A DNA stretch of 64,000 bases from Citricoccus sp. SGAir0253 (GTDB lineage: Bacteria > Actinomycetota > Actinomycetes > Actinomycetales > Micrococcaceae), in the NCBI RefSeq assembly GCF_005877055.1, contig NZ_CP039424.1, forward strand, positions 806,001-870,000. Reading direction: 5' to 3'. Positions 8,052-15,858 of this stretch are shown here, one piece after another. Made by a program: the position numbers and the translations under genes. Position 1 is the first letter of the stretch. Each line of letters starts with the position of its first letter. The notes under the pieces were generated by a model, which was given only the letters and a program-made list of their open reading frames with translations, searched no databases and was not told where the DNA came from.

Positions 8052-8233
8052 CGGGTCCTCCTCGGGTTCCGCGACCCGCTCGCCGGGTCCGGTGCCACCG
8101 AGGCTAGGAAGCGCCGGCGCCGGTGCGGCCGGGCCCGCCGCGGCCCGGGGCGCGGCAGGCCCGGGCCGGGACACTGTGGAGTGGCCGCCCCGAGGGGCTG
8201 TGGACGCCGGGCGGCGGCCGTGCACCGCGCCGC

Positions 8234-8239
8234 TAGGGT
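8234..8239 (+). promoter_or_regulatory. leaderless -10 of trxA
   Basis: TAGGGT, then 6 bases, then ATG. This spacing puts the transcription start at or next to the A of the start codon. Confidence 0.7.
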
Positions 8240-8245
8240 GGGGGC

Positions 8246-8614
8246 ATGGCAACCACCGACATCACCGAGGCCGACTTCGAGAAGACCCTCACCGACCACG
8301 AGATCGTCCTCGTGGACTTCTGGGCCGACTGGTGCGGCCCCTGCAAGCGCTTCGCCCCCGTCTACGAGGAGGTCTCCGGCCGCCACGAGGACGTCGTGTT
8401 CGCCAAGGTGGACACCGAGGCCGAGCGGGGACTGGCCGCGGCCGCCAACATCACCTCCATCCCCACGCTGATGGCCTTCCGGGACAAGGTCCTCGTCTAC
8501 GCCCAGCCCGGGGCGGTCAACGCCACGCAGCTCGAGGAGCTCGTCACCGCGGTCAAGGGCCTGGACATGGACGATGTCCGCGAGCAGGTGGCCAAGGCCC
8601 GGAACGAGGGCTGA
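8246..8614 (+). CDS. trxA: thioredoxin
   Basis: A 122-residue thioredoxin with the redox-active motif WCGPC (Trp29, Cys30, Cys33) and the cis-proline in SIPTL (Pro73). It reduces protein disulfides in the cytoplasm, recharged by thioredoxin reductase encoded elsewhere. The C-terminus is slightly longer than usual, with a charged tail. There is no ribosome binding site at the normal place. Instead a TAGGGT -10 ends 6 bases before the ATG, so the mRNA is probably leaderless. It is monocistronic and convergent with the glycosylase gene. Confidence 0.95.
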   Translation: MATTDITEADFEKTLTDHEIVLVDFWADWCGPCKRFAPVYEEVSGRHEDVVFAKVDTEAERGLAAAANITSIPTLMAFRDKVLVYAQPGAVNATQLEELVTAVKGLDMDDVREQVAKARNEG

Positions 8615-8662
8615 ACCGCCCCGCCGGTGGCCGCCCCGGCCTCCGCCACCCCGCCGGCCGGC

Positions 8663-9664
8663 TCAGCGGCCGCGGTGGTCCGCCGGGGCCAGCCGAGGGC
8701 CGAAGCGGCTGAACCGGTAGCCGGCCAGGCCGATCAGCCGCACCACCCGTTGCCGGTGGCCCGCGTACGGGGCCAGCAGGCGCAGCATGCCGGCGTCGTC
8801 CGTGCGGCGGCCCGTGAGCGCCTCGCCCACGTGGTGGGCCAGGTGGAAGTCACCCACGGCCACCGTGTCCGGTGCCCCGTGGGTGCGCTGGACCGTCTCC
8901 GCCGCCGTCCACGGGCCCAGGCCCGGCACCGAGCACAACCGGGCGACCACGGAGCCCGGGTCGTCCTCGGCGCCCAGGGGCTGCGCGCCCAGCCGGTCCA
9001 GGGCGCGGGCCCGCTCGGCCACCCGCAGCATGGCCCGCGACTGCGCCGGCTGCACCCAGCCGGCGTGCCACTCCCAGCTCGGCACCCGGCGTACCGCCTC
9101 CGCGGTCGGGGCCAGGCGCATCCCCTCGGGGGCGGGGGCGGGCGGGAGGTCGCCGTACCGGCGCACGAGCCATCGCCAGCCGGACCGGGCCTGGTCGTGC
9201 GTGACCTTCTGCTCGAGCACCACCATGAGCAGCTGGTCGACCACGCGGCCCGTCGCCGGCAGGCGCAGCCCCGGATGGGCCCGGCGGGCCCGCACCACGG
9301 CGGCGGGCAGTCCCGGAACGCCCGCGGCGAGCAGGGCATCGAGGCCGGACCAGTCGTCGTCGAGCCCCAGCAGGGCCGGCGCCGCGGCCACCGCGGCCCG
9401 CGCCCCCGGCCCCCAGGCCAGCACGGGGACGCGCCCCGGTTCGTGGGGGGAGGCGGCGGGCCGCACGAGCAGCGTCACGGGGTCCCCGGTGCCCGGCTGG
9501 CGGAAGACGAGCCACACCCCCTCCGGCCGGGACTGCACGGTCGGGTCCGCGTGCCCGCGCTGGAGCACCCCCAGGGTCAGGCGCACGTCCACGGGCGCCC
9601 CGGGCTCCAGGACCGCCGCGGCATCCGGGGCCGGCAGCGGGCCGATCGGGGGCAGGGAGGGCAT
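8663..9664 (-). CDS. AlkA-like DNA-3-methyladenine glycosylase (HhH-GPD superfamily)
   Basis: A 333-residue base-excision repair glycosylase. The helix-hairpin-helix reads VPGLGPWTA (residues 246-254), and the catalytic Asp of the GPD motif is Asp272 in VGDFHL. The N-terminal ~130 residues form an AlkA-like beta domain. The substrate is probably alkylated purines such as 3-methyladenine; specificity cannot be read from sequence. The ATG at 9664 has a weak -10-like GAGAAT 6 bases upstream, so it may be another leaderless gene. It is monocistronic, divergent from cbs and convergent with trxA. Confidence 0.85.
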   Translation of the reverse strand: MPSLPPIGPLPAPDAAAVLEPGAPVDVRLTLGVLQRGHADPTVQSRPEGVWLVFRQPGTGDPVTLLVRPAASPHEPGRVPVLAWGPGARAAVAAAPALLGLDDDWSGLDALLAAGVPGLPAAVVRARRAHPGLRLPATGRVVDQLLMVVLEQKVTHDQARSGWRWLVRRYGDLPPAPAPEGMRLAPTAEAVRRVPSWEWHAGWVQPAQSRAMLRVAERARALDRLGAQPLGAEDDPGSVVARLCSVPGLGPWTAAETVQRTHGAPDTVAVGDFHLAHHVGEALTGRRTDDAGMLRLLAPYAGHRQRVVRLIGLAGYRFSRFGPRLAPADHRGR

Positions 9665-9803
9665 GTCACCATTCTCCCGCACCGGCTGGTGCACCGCGCC
9701 GCCGCACCGCCCCTCGCCGCCGCGCCTCGCCGCCGGCGCGCCGCCGCCAGTCCCCGCCGGTCACGCGGATTCACGCTATTGTCCCCGCGCGCGGACCCGG
9801 CGG

Positions 9804-9809
9804 TAGCGT
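9804..9809 (+). promoter_or_regulatory. leaderless -10 of cbs
   Basis: TAGCGT, then 7 bases, then ATG 9817. A possible -35, TTGTCC (9779-9784), lies 19 bases upstream of it. Confidence 0.7.
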
Positions 9810-9816
9810 GGGGCGC

Positions 9817-11331
9817 ATGACAGAGGAGATGCACTACGCCGAGAACGTCCTCGGGCTGATCGGCAACACCCCGCTGGTGAGGCTCAACAAGGTCACGGAG
9901 GGCATCAGGGCCACCGTCCTGGTCAAGCCCGAGTACCTCAATCCCGGCGGGTCGGTGAAGGACCGCATCGCCCTGAAGATGATCGAGAACGCCGAGGCCG
10001 AGGGCCGGCTGGCCCCGGGCGGCACCGTGGTGGAGCCCACCTCCGGCAACACCGGCGTGGGCCTGGCCCTCGTGGCCCAGCTCAAGGGCTACCACTCCGT
10101 GTTCGTCACCCCGGACAAGGTCGGCCAGGAGAAGCGGGACGTGCTGCGCGCCTACGGCGCCGAGGTGGTCGTGACGAAGACCTCCGTGGCCCCGGAGTCG
10201 GAGGAGTCCTACTACGGCGTGGCCAACCGCCTCGAGCGGGACATCCCGGGCGCCTACCAGCCCAACCAGTTCTTCAACCCCTCGGCCCCGCAGTCGCACT
10301 ACGAGACGACCGGCCCCGAGATCTGGCGGGACACCGCCGGGCGCATCACCCACTTCGTCGTCGGCGCCGGCACCGGCGGCACCGTCACGGGCACCGGCCG
10401 GTACCTCAAGGAGGTCTCGGCCGACCGCGCGTCGGGCCCCGTGCGGGTCGTGGTCGCGGACCCGGACGGCTCCATCTACTCCGGCGGCACCGGCCGGCCG
10501 TACTTCGTCGAGGGCGTGGGTGAGGACATGATGCCCGGCAACTACGACCCCTCCGTCCCGGACGAGGTCATCGCCGTGGACGACGCCGCCTCCTTCGAGA
10601 TGACGCGCCGGCTGGCCGCCGAGGAGGGGCTGCTCGTGGGCGGGTCCTCCGGGATGGCCGTCGTCGCCGGGCTGCGCGCGGCACGGGACCTCGGCGAGGA
10701 CGACGTCATGGTCATCCTGCTGCCGGACTCCGGCCGCGGGTACCTCGGCAAGATCTTCAACGCGTCCTGGATGGACGAGATGGGCTTCGAGACCACGGCG
10801 GCCGAGTCCGTGCTGCCCGCCGGCGGCGTGCCCGGGGGAGTGCCCGACGGCGGCGCCCCGGCCACCGCGGGGGCGGCACCGGGCGCGCCGGCCGGCTCGG
10901 CCGCGGCCGGCTGGGAGGGCACCGTGGGCGACCTGCTCGCGGCGAAGTCCTCGCTGCTGCCCGCCTCCCTGCCGGCCGTGGTGACCGCGCCCAAGGACGC
11001 CACGATCGCCGAGGCGATCTCCACCATGAACCGCTACGGCGTGGACGCGCTGCCCGTGGTCGGCGCCCCGCGCGACGACCTGCGGGTGGGGGAGGTGCTC
11101 GGCTCGGTGACCGTGGCCGGGCTCAGCGACCTGCTCGCCTCCGGCGCGGCCCGCCCCGCGGACACCGTCCTGGAGCACGCCGGCCCGGCCCTGCCGCGCC
11201 TCAACGTGCACTCCACCCTGGCCCGGGCCCGCGAGGCCCTGCGCTCCGCCCCCGCCGTGATGGCCACCCGCAACGGCGTGGTGGCCGGCATCATCACCCT
11301 GCACGACCTCCTGGCCCGCGTGGCCCGGTGA
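9817..11331 (+). CDS. cbs: cystathionine beta-synthase
   Basis: A 504-residue PLP enzyme that condenses serine and homocysteine to cystathionine, the first step of reverse transsulfuration. The PLP lysine is Lys48 in NPGGSVKDR; the phosphate loop is GAGTGGTVTG, and TSGNTG binds the substrate carboxylate. An Ala/Pro/Gly linker leads to a C-terminal pair of CBS domains (residues ~370-504), which separates it from cysteine synthase CysK. The N-terminal heme domain of animal CBS is absent. The leaderless -10 supports the ATG at 9817 over an in-frame start 9 bases upstream. metB follows after 16 bases, so the pair forms a cysteine/methionine interconversion operon. Confidence 0.93.
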   Translation: MTEEMHYAENVLGLIGNTPLVRLNKVTEGIRATVLVKPEYLNPGGSVKDRIALKMIENAEAEGRLAPGGTVVEPTSGNTGVGLALVAQLKGYHSVFVTPDKVGQEKRDVLRAYGAEVVVTKTSVAPESEESYYGVANRLERDIPGAYQPNQFFNPSAPQSHYETTGPEIWRDTAGRITHFVVGAGTGGTVTGTGRYLKEVSADRASGPVRVVVADPDGSIYSGGTGRPYFVEGVGEDMMPGNYDPSVPDEVIAVDDAASFEMTRRLAAEEGLLVGGSSGMAVVAGLRAARDLGEDDVMVILLPDSGRGYLGKIFNASWMDEMGFETTAAESVLPAGGVPGGVPDGGAPATAGAAPGAPAGSAAAGWEGTVGDLLAAKSSLLPASLPAVVTAPKDATIAEAISTMNRYGVDALPVVGAPRDDLRVGEVLGSVTVAGLSDLLASGAARPADTVLEHAGPALPRLNVHSTLARAREALRSAPAVMATRNGVVAGIITLHDLLARVAR

Positions 11332-11347
11332 CCCGAAAGGACCCGTC

Positions 11348-12592
11348 ATGACCGAACGCGCCGCTGAGCCCGCCGAGACCGTCCAGACCGACCGTCCCGC
11401 CGGGGAGGGCGACTACGACCACACCCTCCACCCCACCGCCGGGTTCAACACCCGCGCCATCCACGCCGGCCAGGCCTTCGAGCCGGTCACCGGCGCCGTG
11501 GTGCCGCCCGTGCACCTGTCCACCACGTACGCCCCGGAGCGGGTCGGCAGCCTCCGCCACGGCTACGACTACGGCCGCGGCACCAACCCCACGCGCGACT
11601 CCCTGCAGGAGCAGCTCGCCGCGCTCGAGGGCGGCGTGGAGGGCACCGCGCGCGCCTTCACCTTCGGCTCCGGCCTCGCGGCGGAGAACGCCCTGATCCA
11701 CGCGGTGGCCGCCCCCGGCGCGCACATCGTGATGGGCAACGACGTCTACGGCGGCACCTACCGCCTCATCAACCGGGTCCTCGGCCCGTGGGGCGTGGGC
11801 CACACGGTGGTCGACATGGGGGACGTGTCCGCCGTGGAGCAGGCCCTGGCCGCCTCCGGGGCCGGGATCCTGTGGCTGGAGACCCCCTCGAACCCGATGA
11901 TGAAGATCTCGGACATCGCCGCCCTGGCGGACGCCGCGCACGCCGCCGGCGCCCTGCTGGTGGTGGACAACACCTTCGCCACGCCCTACCTGCAGCTGCC
12001 CCTGGAACTGGGCGCCGACGTCGTGGTGCACTCCACGACCAAGTACATCGGCGGACACTCGGACGTGATCGGCGGGGCCGTGGTGGTCGAGGACCCGGAG
12101 CTGGCCGAGAAGGTGCAGTTCCAGCAGTTCGCCGCGGGTGCCGTCAACGGCCCGCTGGACGCCTACCTCACCACGCGGGGCCTGAAGACCCTCGGCGTGC
12201 GCATGGACCGGCACACCGCCAACGCCGGCACGATCGCCACGTGGCTGCAGGACCGTCCGGGCGTGGAGCGCGTGCTCTACCCGGGCCTGGCGGACCACCC
12301 GGGCCACGAGCTGGCCACGCGGCAGATGCGCGGCTACGGCGGCATGGTCTCGGTGCAGTTCACCGGCGGCGCGGCGGCCGCCAAGCAGGTGGCCGAGACC
12401 ACCCGGCTGTTCCAGCTGGCCGAGTCGCTCGGCGGCGTCGAGTCGCTCATGAACTACCCGGCCGAGATGACGCACGCCTCCGTGGCCGGCACCGAGCTCG
12501 CCGTGCCGGACAACCTCGTGCGCCTGTCCGTGGGCATCGAGGACGTGGCCGACCTGATCGACGACCTCGACCGGGCGATCAGCGCGCTCTGA
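11348..12592 (+). CDS. metB: cystathionine gamma-synthase/gamma-lyase (Cys/Met PLP family)
   Basis: A 414-residue member of the Cys/Met metabolism PLP family. The PLP lysine is Lys232 in HSTTKYIGGHSD; other landmarks are YGRGTNPT, ETPSNP and DNTFATPYLQ. The first ~30 residues are an unusual acidic Pro/Glu extension. Actinobacterial MetB proteins paired with cbs can act as gamma-synthase (methionine direction) or gamma-lyase (cysteine direction), and sequence alone does not decide. GAAAGGA precedes the ATG. Second gene of the cbs-metB operon, ending at a hairpin terminator. Confidence 0.9.
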   Translation: MTERAAEPAETVQTDRPAGEGDYDHTLHPTAGFNTRAIHAGQAFEPVTGAVVPPVHLSTTYAPERVGSLRHGYDYGRGTNPTRDSLQEQLAALEGGVEGTARAFTFGSGLAAENALIHAVAAPGAHIVMGNDVYGGTYRLINRVLGPWGVGHTVVDMGDVSAVEQALAASGAGILWLETPSNPMMKISDIAALADAAHAAGALLVVDNTFATPYLQLPLELGADVVVHSTTKYIGGHSDVIGGAVVVEDPELAEKVQFQQFAAGAVNGPLDAYLTTRGLKTLGVRMDRHTANAGTIATWLQDRPGVERVLYPGLADHPGHELATRQMRGYGGMVSVQFTGGAAAAKQVAETTRLFQLAESLGGVESLMNYPAEMTHASVAGTELAVPDNLVRLSVGIEDVADLIDDLDRAISAL

Positions 12593-12632
12593 GCGTCCCG
12601 GCCCGGGCCCCGTCCCGGCCCCGTGCGCCGGG

Positions 12633-12658
12633 TCCCGGGCGGCATCTGCCGCCCGGGA
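12633..12658. terminator. terminator hairpin between metB and the convergent membrane gene
   Basis: TCCCGGGCGGCA and TGCCGCCCGGGA form a perfect 12-bp inverted repeat separated by 2 bases. Confidence 0.55.
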
Positions 12659-12659
12659 T

Positions 12660-13337
12660 TCAGCGCAGCCGCCGGCGCACCGGCGGCAGCCACAGCAGCG
12701 CCGCGCCGGTGAGCAGCACCACGGCGATCGCGACCAGCAGCGGGTGCCCGCGCAGGATGAGCGGCACCCCGACGAGCACGGCGATGCCCGTCAGGAGCCC
12801 GGCCGCCCCGCGCCGGGAGCGCAGCAGCTGCACGGTGCCCGCGCCGGTGGCGAGCGCGAGGACCCCCGTCAGCCCGGCGAGCACGTACTGCCCGGTGCGG
12901 CCCGCGAGCGGGTCGCGCAGCAGGTAGCCGTCCGGGCCGAGCACGGGGCCCTCGGCGACCGGCTGGGACGTCCCCGCGAGGACGAAGGAGGCGGTGAGCA
13001 GCGCGAACAGCACCGTGACCAGCGCCCACCACCAGCGCGCGGTGCGCAGCAGCGCGGAGGGGCCGACGGCGGCCGCGCGGGACCCCCGGTCGGCGCCGGC
13101 ACCGGCCTCGGCGCCGCCCTGGGGACCGGTGCCGGGACCGGCGGCCCGGGCGTCGCGGTCGCGGCGCGCCGTGGACGACGCCGTGGACCGCGACCCGGAC
13201 GGCGCCGTGGACGGCGGGGTGGCTGCCGCGGCGTCCCGCGCGTCCTGCCGGCTCGCGTCGAGGAAGGCGCGCGTGGCCCGGCCGGCGGCGCGGGCGTAGC
13301 GGTGCTGGGGGGCCTCGTGGGGGTTCTGTTCGGGCAC
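12660..13337 (-). CDS. hypothetical membrane protein with disordered N-terminus
   Basis: A 225-residue protein of unknown function. The first ~95 residues are Ala/Arg/Gly/Asp-rich and low complexity. Three or four hydrophobic helices follow, with a short extracytoplasmic loop holding GPDGYLLRDPLAGR. The tail is basic (PPVRRRLR). The GTG start at 13337 is set by a TAGGCT -10 six bases upstream, so it is probably leaderless. It is monocistronic between the metB terminator and the deaD leader. No catalytic motif is visible. Confidence 0.65.
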   Translation of the reverse strand: MPEQNPHEAPQHRYARAAGRATRAFLDASRQDARDAAAATPPSTAPSGSRSTASSTARRDRDARAAGPGTGPQGGAEAGAGADRGSRAAAVGPSALLRTARWWWALVTVLFALLTASFVLAGTSQPVAEGPVLGPDGYLLRDPLAGRTGQYVLAGLTGVLALATGAGTVQLLRSRRGAAGLLTGIAVLVGVPLILRGHPLLVAIAVVLLTGAALLWLPPVRRRLR

Positions 13338-13343
13338 GGGTCG

Positions 13344-13349
13344 AGCCTA
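13344..13349 (-). promoter_or_regulatory. leaderless -10 of the membrane-protein gene at 12660-13337
   Basis: On the minus strand TAGGCT is followed by 6 bases and then GTG. Confidence 0.65.
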
Positions 13350-13376
13350 GCCGTCGGGGCGGTCCGGCCCATGCGC

Positions 13377-13382
13377 TAGACT
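13377..13382 (+). promoter_or_regulatory. -10 element of the deaD promoter
   Basis: TAGACT. It predicts a transcript start near 13389 and therefore an untranslated leader of about 300 bases before deaD. Confidence 0.5.
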
Positions 13383-13388
13383 GGTGAG

Positions 13389-13685
13389 CACCATTCCGGT
13401 CAGAACCCCTGTGCATGCCCGAGAGGGCATCGAGTTGTGTGGCCCCACCCGACAGAGTGTCGGGGCAGCGGGCGGCCGGTCCTTCACACCCCCAGCCGTT
13501 CCTCCGTCGAGGACGTGGCCCGCCCGTGCGGTGCCCACGATCGCGGAACCGGCCGGGCGGGGACCGCCAGGTGATATGGGACGGGCGTGACGTTGGACCA
13601 CGCCTCGGGGAGCGCCGGAGAGAATGCAGTCCGCTGCGCCGCGGCATCCAACCGGCCGCCGACCCGATCCCCAGAAGGAATCACC
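13389..13685 (+). promoter_or_regulatory. long structured 5' leader of the DEAD-box helicase gene
   Basis: About 297 bases with no convincing gene. It contains a hairpin TGCCC-GAGA-GGGCA (13414-13427) with a GNRA-type loop and a second hairpin CCCGACA-GAG-TGTCGGG (13447-13463). More GC-rich sequence and a ribosome binding site AGAAGGAA (13673-13680) follow. Long leaders on cold-shock DEAD-box helicase mRNAs control stability and translation in other bacteria. Here the function is inferred. Confidence 0.45.
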
Positions 13686-15515
13686 GTGTCCGAGAACACC
13701 ACCGTGCCCACCCCTGCCTTCGCCGACCTCGGCATCGACGCCCGCGTGCTCGCCGCCGTCGAGGACCTCGGCTACGAGACCCCCTCGCCGATCCAGGCCG
13801 AGACCATCCCGCTGCTGCTCGCCGGGCGCGACGTCGTCGGCCTGGCCCAGACCGGCACCGGCAAGACCGCGGCCTTCGCCGTGCCCGCCCTGTCCCGGCT
13901 CGCCGAGCTCGCGGACGTCAACGGCCCCGCGGACAGCCCCCAGGTCCTCGTGCTGGCCCCCACGCGCGAGCTGGCCCTGCAGGTCGCCGAGGCCTTCACC
14001 AGCTACGCCAAGCACCTCAAGGGCGTCACCGTGCTGCCCGTGTACGGCGGCGCGCCCTACGGCCCGCAGCTGTCCGGCCTGCGCCGCGGCGCCCAGGTCG
14101 TGGTCGGCACCCCCGGCCGCGTGATCGACCACCTCGAGAAGGGCTCCCTGGACCTGTCCGACCTGCAGTACATGGTCCTGGACGAGGCCGACGAGATGCT
14201 GCGCATGGGCTTCGCCGAGGAGGTCGACCGCATCCTGGCCGCCACGCCCTCCGGCAAGCAGACGGCGCTGTTCTCGGCCACCATGCCGCGCGCCATCCAG
14301 CGGATCTCCGGCAAGTACCTCAACGACCCGGTCGAGGTGACCGTGGCCGCCAAGAACACCACCGCCGGCAACATCCGCCAGCGCTTCCTGCAGGTGACCC
14401 ACCAGTGGAAGCTCGAGGCCATGACCCGCATCCTCGAGACCGAGGAGCACGACGGCGTCATCGCCTTCGTGCGCACCCGCAACGCCACCGAGGAGCTCAC
14501 CACCAAGCTCAACGCCCGCGGCTTCCGCGCCGCGGCGATCTCCGGCGACGTCGCGCAGAACCAGCGCGAGAAGACCGTGGAGAACCTGCGCGCCGGCCGC
14601 GTGGACATCCTCGTGGCCACGGACGTGGCCGCCCGCGGCCTGGACGTGGAGCGCATCAGCCACGTCATCAACTACGACATCCCGCACGACACGGAATCCT
14701 ACGTGCACCGCATCGGCCGCACCGGCCGCGCGGGCCGCTCCGGGGACGCCGTGCTGTTCATGACCCCGCGGGAGAAGTACCTGCTGCGCTCCATCGAGAA
14801 GGCCACGCGCCAGACCGTCGAGCAGATGCACATGCCCTCCGTGGCGGACGTGAACTCCTCCCGCCTGGGCAAGTTCAGCACCCAGATCACCGAGACCCTC
14901 TCCGAGGGCGACCTGGACGTGTTCCGCGAGCTCGTGGACTCCTACGTGGCCGAGCACGAGGTGGCCCCCGAGGACGTCGCCGCGGCGCTGGCCAAGATGG
15001 CCCAGGGCGGGCGCCCACTGCTCACCGAGGAGCCGGACCTGCCGCCGGTGCGCATGGCCCGTGGCGACCGCGACGACCGCGGCGAGCGGGACGGGCGCGG
15101 CTCGCGCGGCCCCCAGCGCGGCCCGGCCGAGGGCAACGCCACCTACCGGATCGCGCTGGGCCGCCAGGACCGCGTCCAGCCGGGCAACATCGTCGGCGCG
15201 CTGGCCAACGAGGCCGGGCTGCGCTCGAACCAGATCGGGCACATCGACATCCGCTCCAACCACTCCCTCGTGGAGCTGCCGGCGGACCTGACCGGCCAGC
15301 AGTGGGACGCCCTGGGCAACACCACCATCAACGGCCGTCCGATCGAGCTGCAGCTGGACACCGGCCGGCCCACGCGCGCCGAGCGCGAGGGCAAGCCGTT
15401 CCGCTCCGGCGGCGGCTCCAAGGGCGGTTTCAAGGGCGGCCACAAGGGCGGCGGCTTCAAGGGCGGTTTCAAGGGCAGGAAGTCCTTCGACCGCCCCTCC
15501 CGCGACCGGTACTGA
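13686..15515 (+). CDS. deaD: DeaD/CsdA-type ATP-dependent RNA helicase
   Basis: A 609-residue DEAD-box helicase that unwinds structured RNA, typically in ribosome assembly, mRNA turnover and cold adaptation. The Q motif ends at SPIQ, motif I is AQTGTGKT (residues 54-61), DEAD is at 166-169 and SAT at 197-199; HRIGRTGRAG is motif VI. After the helicase core comes a helical region, an Arg/Asp/Gly-rich linker and a DbpA-type RNA-binding domain. The C-terminus is a run of KGGFKGG/KGGH repeats that should bind RNA non-specifically. The GTG at 13686 is chosen for its AGAAGGAA ribosome binding site; open-frame codons upstream belong to the leader. Confidence 0.93.
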   Translation: MSENTTVPTPAFADLGIDARVLAAVEDLGYETPSPIQAETIPLLLAGRDVVGLAQTGTGKTAAFAVPALSRLAELADVNGPADSPQVLVLAPTRELALQVAEAFTSYAKHLKGVTVLPVYGGAPYGPQLSGLRRGAQVVVGTPGRVIDHLEKGSLDLSDLQYMVLDEADEMLRMGFAEEVDRILAATPSGKQTALFSATMPRAIQRISGKYLNDPVEVTVAAKNTTAGNIRQRFLQVTHQWKLEAMTRILETEEHDGVIAFVRTRNATEELTTKLNARGFRAAAISGDVAQNQREKTVENLRAGRVDILVATDVAARGLDVERISHVINYDIPHDTESYVHRIGRTGRAGRSGDAVLFMTPREKYLLRSIEKATRQTVEQMHMPSVADVNSSRLGKFSTQITETLSEGDLDVFRELVDSYVAEHEVAPEDVAAALAKMAQGGRPLLTEEPDLPPVRMARGDRDDRGERDGRGSRGPQRGPAEGNATYRIALGRQDRVQPGNIVGALANEAGLRSNQIGHIDIRSNHSLVELPADLTGQQWDALGNTTINGRPIELQLDTGRPTRAEREGKPFRSGGGSKGGFKGGHKGGGFKGGFKGRKSFDRPSRDRY

Positions 15516-15585
15516 CCGGCTCCTGACGTGGGGCTTTGCCTCGATTTCGCATCCGCGGGAATCGCTGGTAGAGTTTCACGTCGTT

Positions 15586-15657
15586 GCCCCGATAGCTCAG
15601 TGGTAGAGCGCCATCTTGGTAAGATGGAGGTCCCGGGATCGATTCCCGGTCGGGGCT
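15586..15657 (+). tRNA. tRNA-Thr (GGT)
   Basis: Acceptor GCCCCGA pairs with TCGGGGC. The anticodon stem CCATC/GATGG encloses TTGGTAA with anticodon GGT. The T-loop is GATTCGATTCC-like. CCA is not encoded. A -10-like TAGAGT lies at 15569-15574. Confidence 0.96.
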
Positions 15658-15662
15658 CTGGG

Positions 15663-15710
15663 ATGAGGGCCCGTGCGCAGTCAGTATCCGCGGCACGGGC
15701 GCTCTCATTT
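15663..15710 (+). terminator. hairpin between tRNA-Thr and tRNA-Met
   Basis: ATGAG plus GCCCGTGC (15669-15676) pair with GCACGGGC (15693-15700) plus CTCAT, followed by a TTT run. It probably ends tRNA-Thr transcription. Confidence 0.55.
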
Positions 15711-15713
15711 CAT

Positions 15714-15787
15714 GGCGGCGTAGCTCAGCTGGTTAGAGCGCACGACTCATAATCGTGAGGTCGGGGGATCGAGTCCCCCCGCCGCTA
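15714..15787 (+). tRNA. tRNA-Met (CAT), elongator type
   Basis: Acceptor GGCGGCG pairs with CGCCGCT (terminal G-U), and the anticodon stem CACGA/TCGTG encloses CTCATAA. The initiator features (three G-C pairs in the anticodon stem and a 1-72 mismatch) are absent. An isoleucine-2 tRNA with modified CAT cannot be fully excluded. CCA is not encoded. Confidence 0.93.
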
Positions 15788-15792
15788 CGGAC

Positions 15793-15829
15793 AAGGACCC
15801 GGATCCCCTTCGAGGGGTCCGGGTCCTTT
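15793..15829 (+). terminator. intrinsic terminator after tRNA-Met
   Basis: AAGGACCCGGA pairs with TCCGGGTCCTT around a CCCCT/AGGGG inner stem and a tight TTCG-type loop, then TTTCT. It may also serve the convergent nirC gene. Confidence 0.8.
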
Positions 15830-15858
15830 CTCGTCTCGCCGTACTTCGCGCCTGTGGG

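Noticed and set aside
9817-11331. cysK (O-acetylserine sulfhydrylase) as the identity of this gene
   Set aside because: The length of 504 residues with a C-terminal CBS-domain pair, and the adjacent metB, indicate cystathionine beta-synthase.
15400-15480. Short tandem DNA repeats that could suggest a CRISPR or satellite
   Set aside because: They encode the KGG tail of DeaD in frame, the units are about 9-15 bases, and there are no spacers.
15714-15787. Initiator tRNA-Met
   Set aside because: The anticodon stem lacks the three G-C pairs of initiators and the first acceptor pair is not a mismatch. Elongator (or, less likely, isoleucine-2) fits better.
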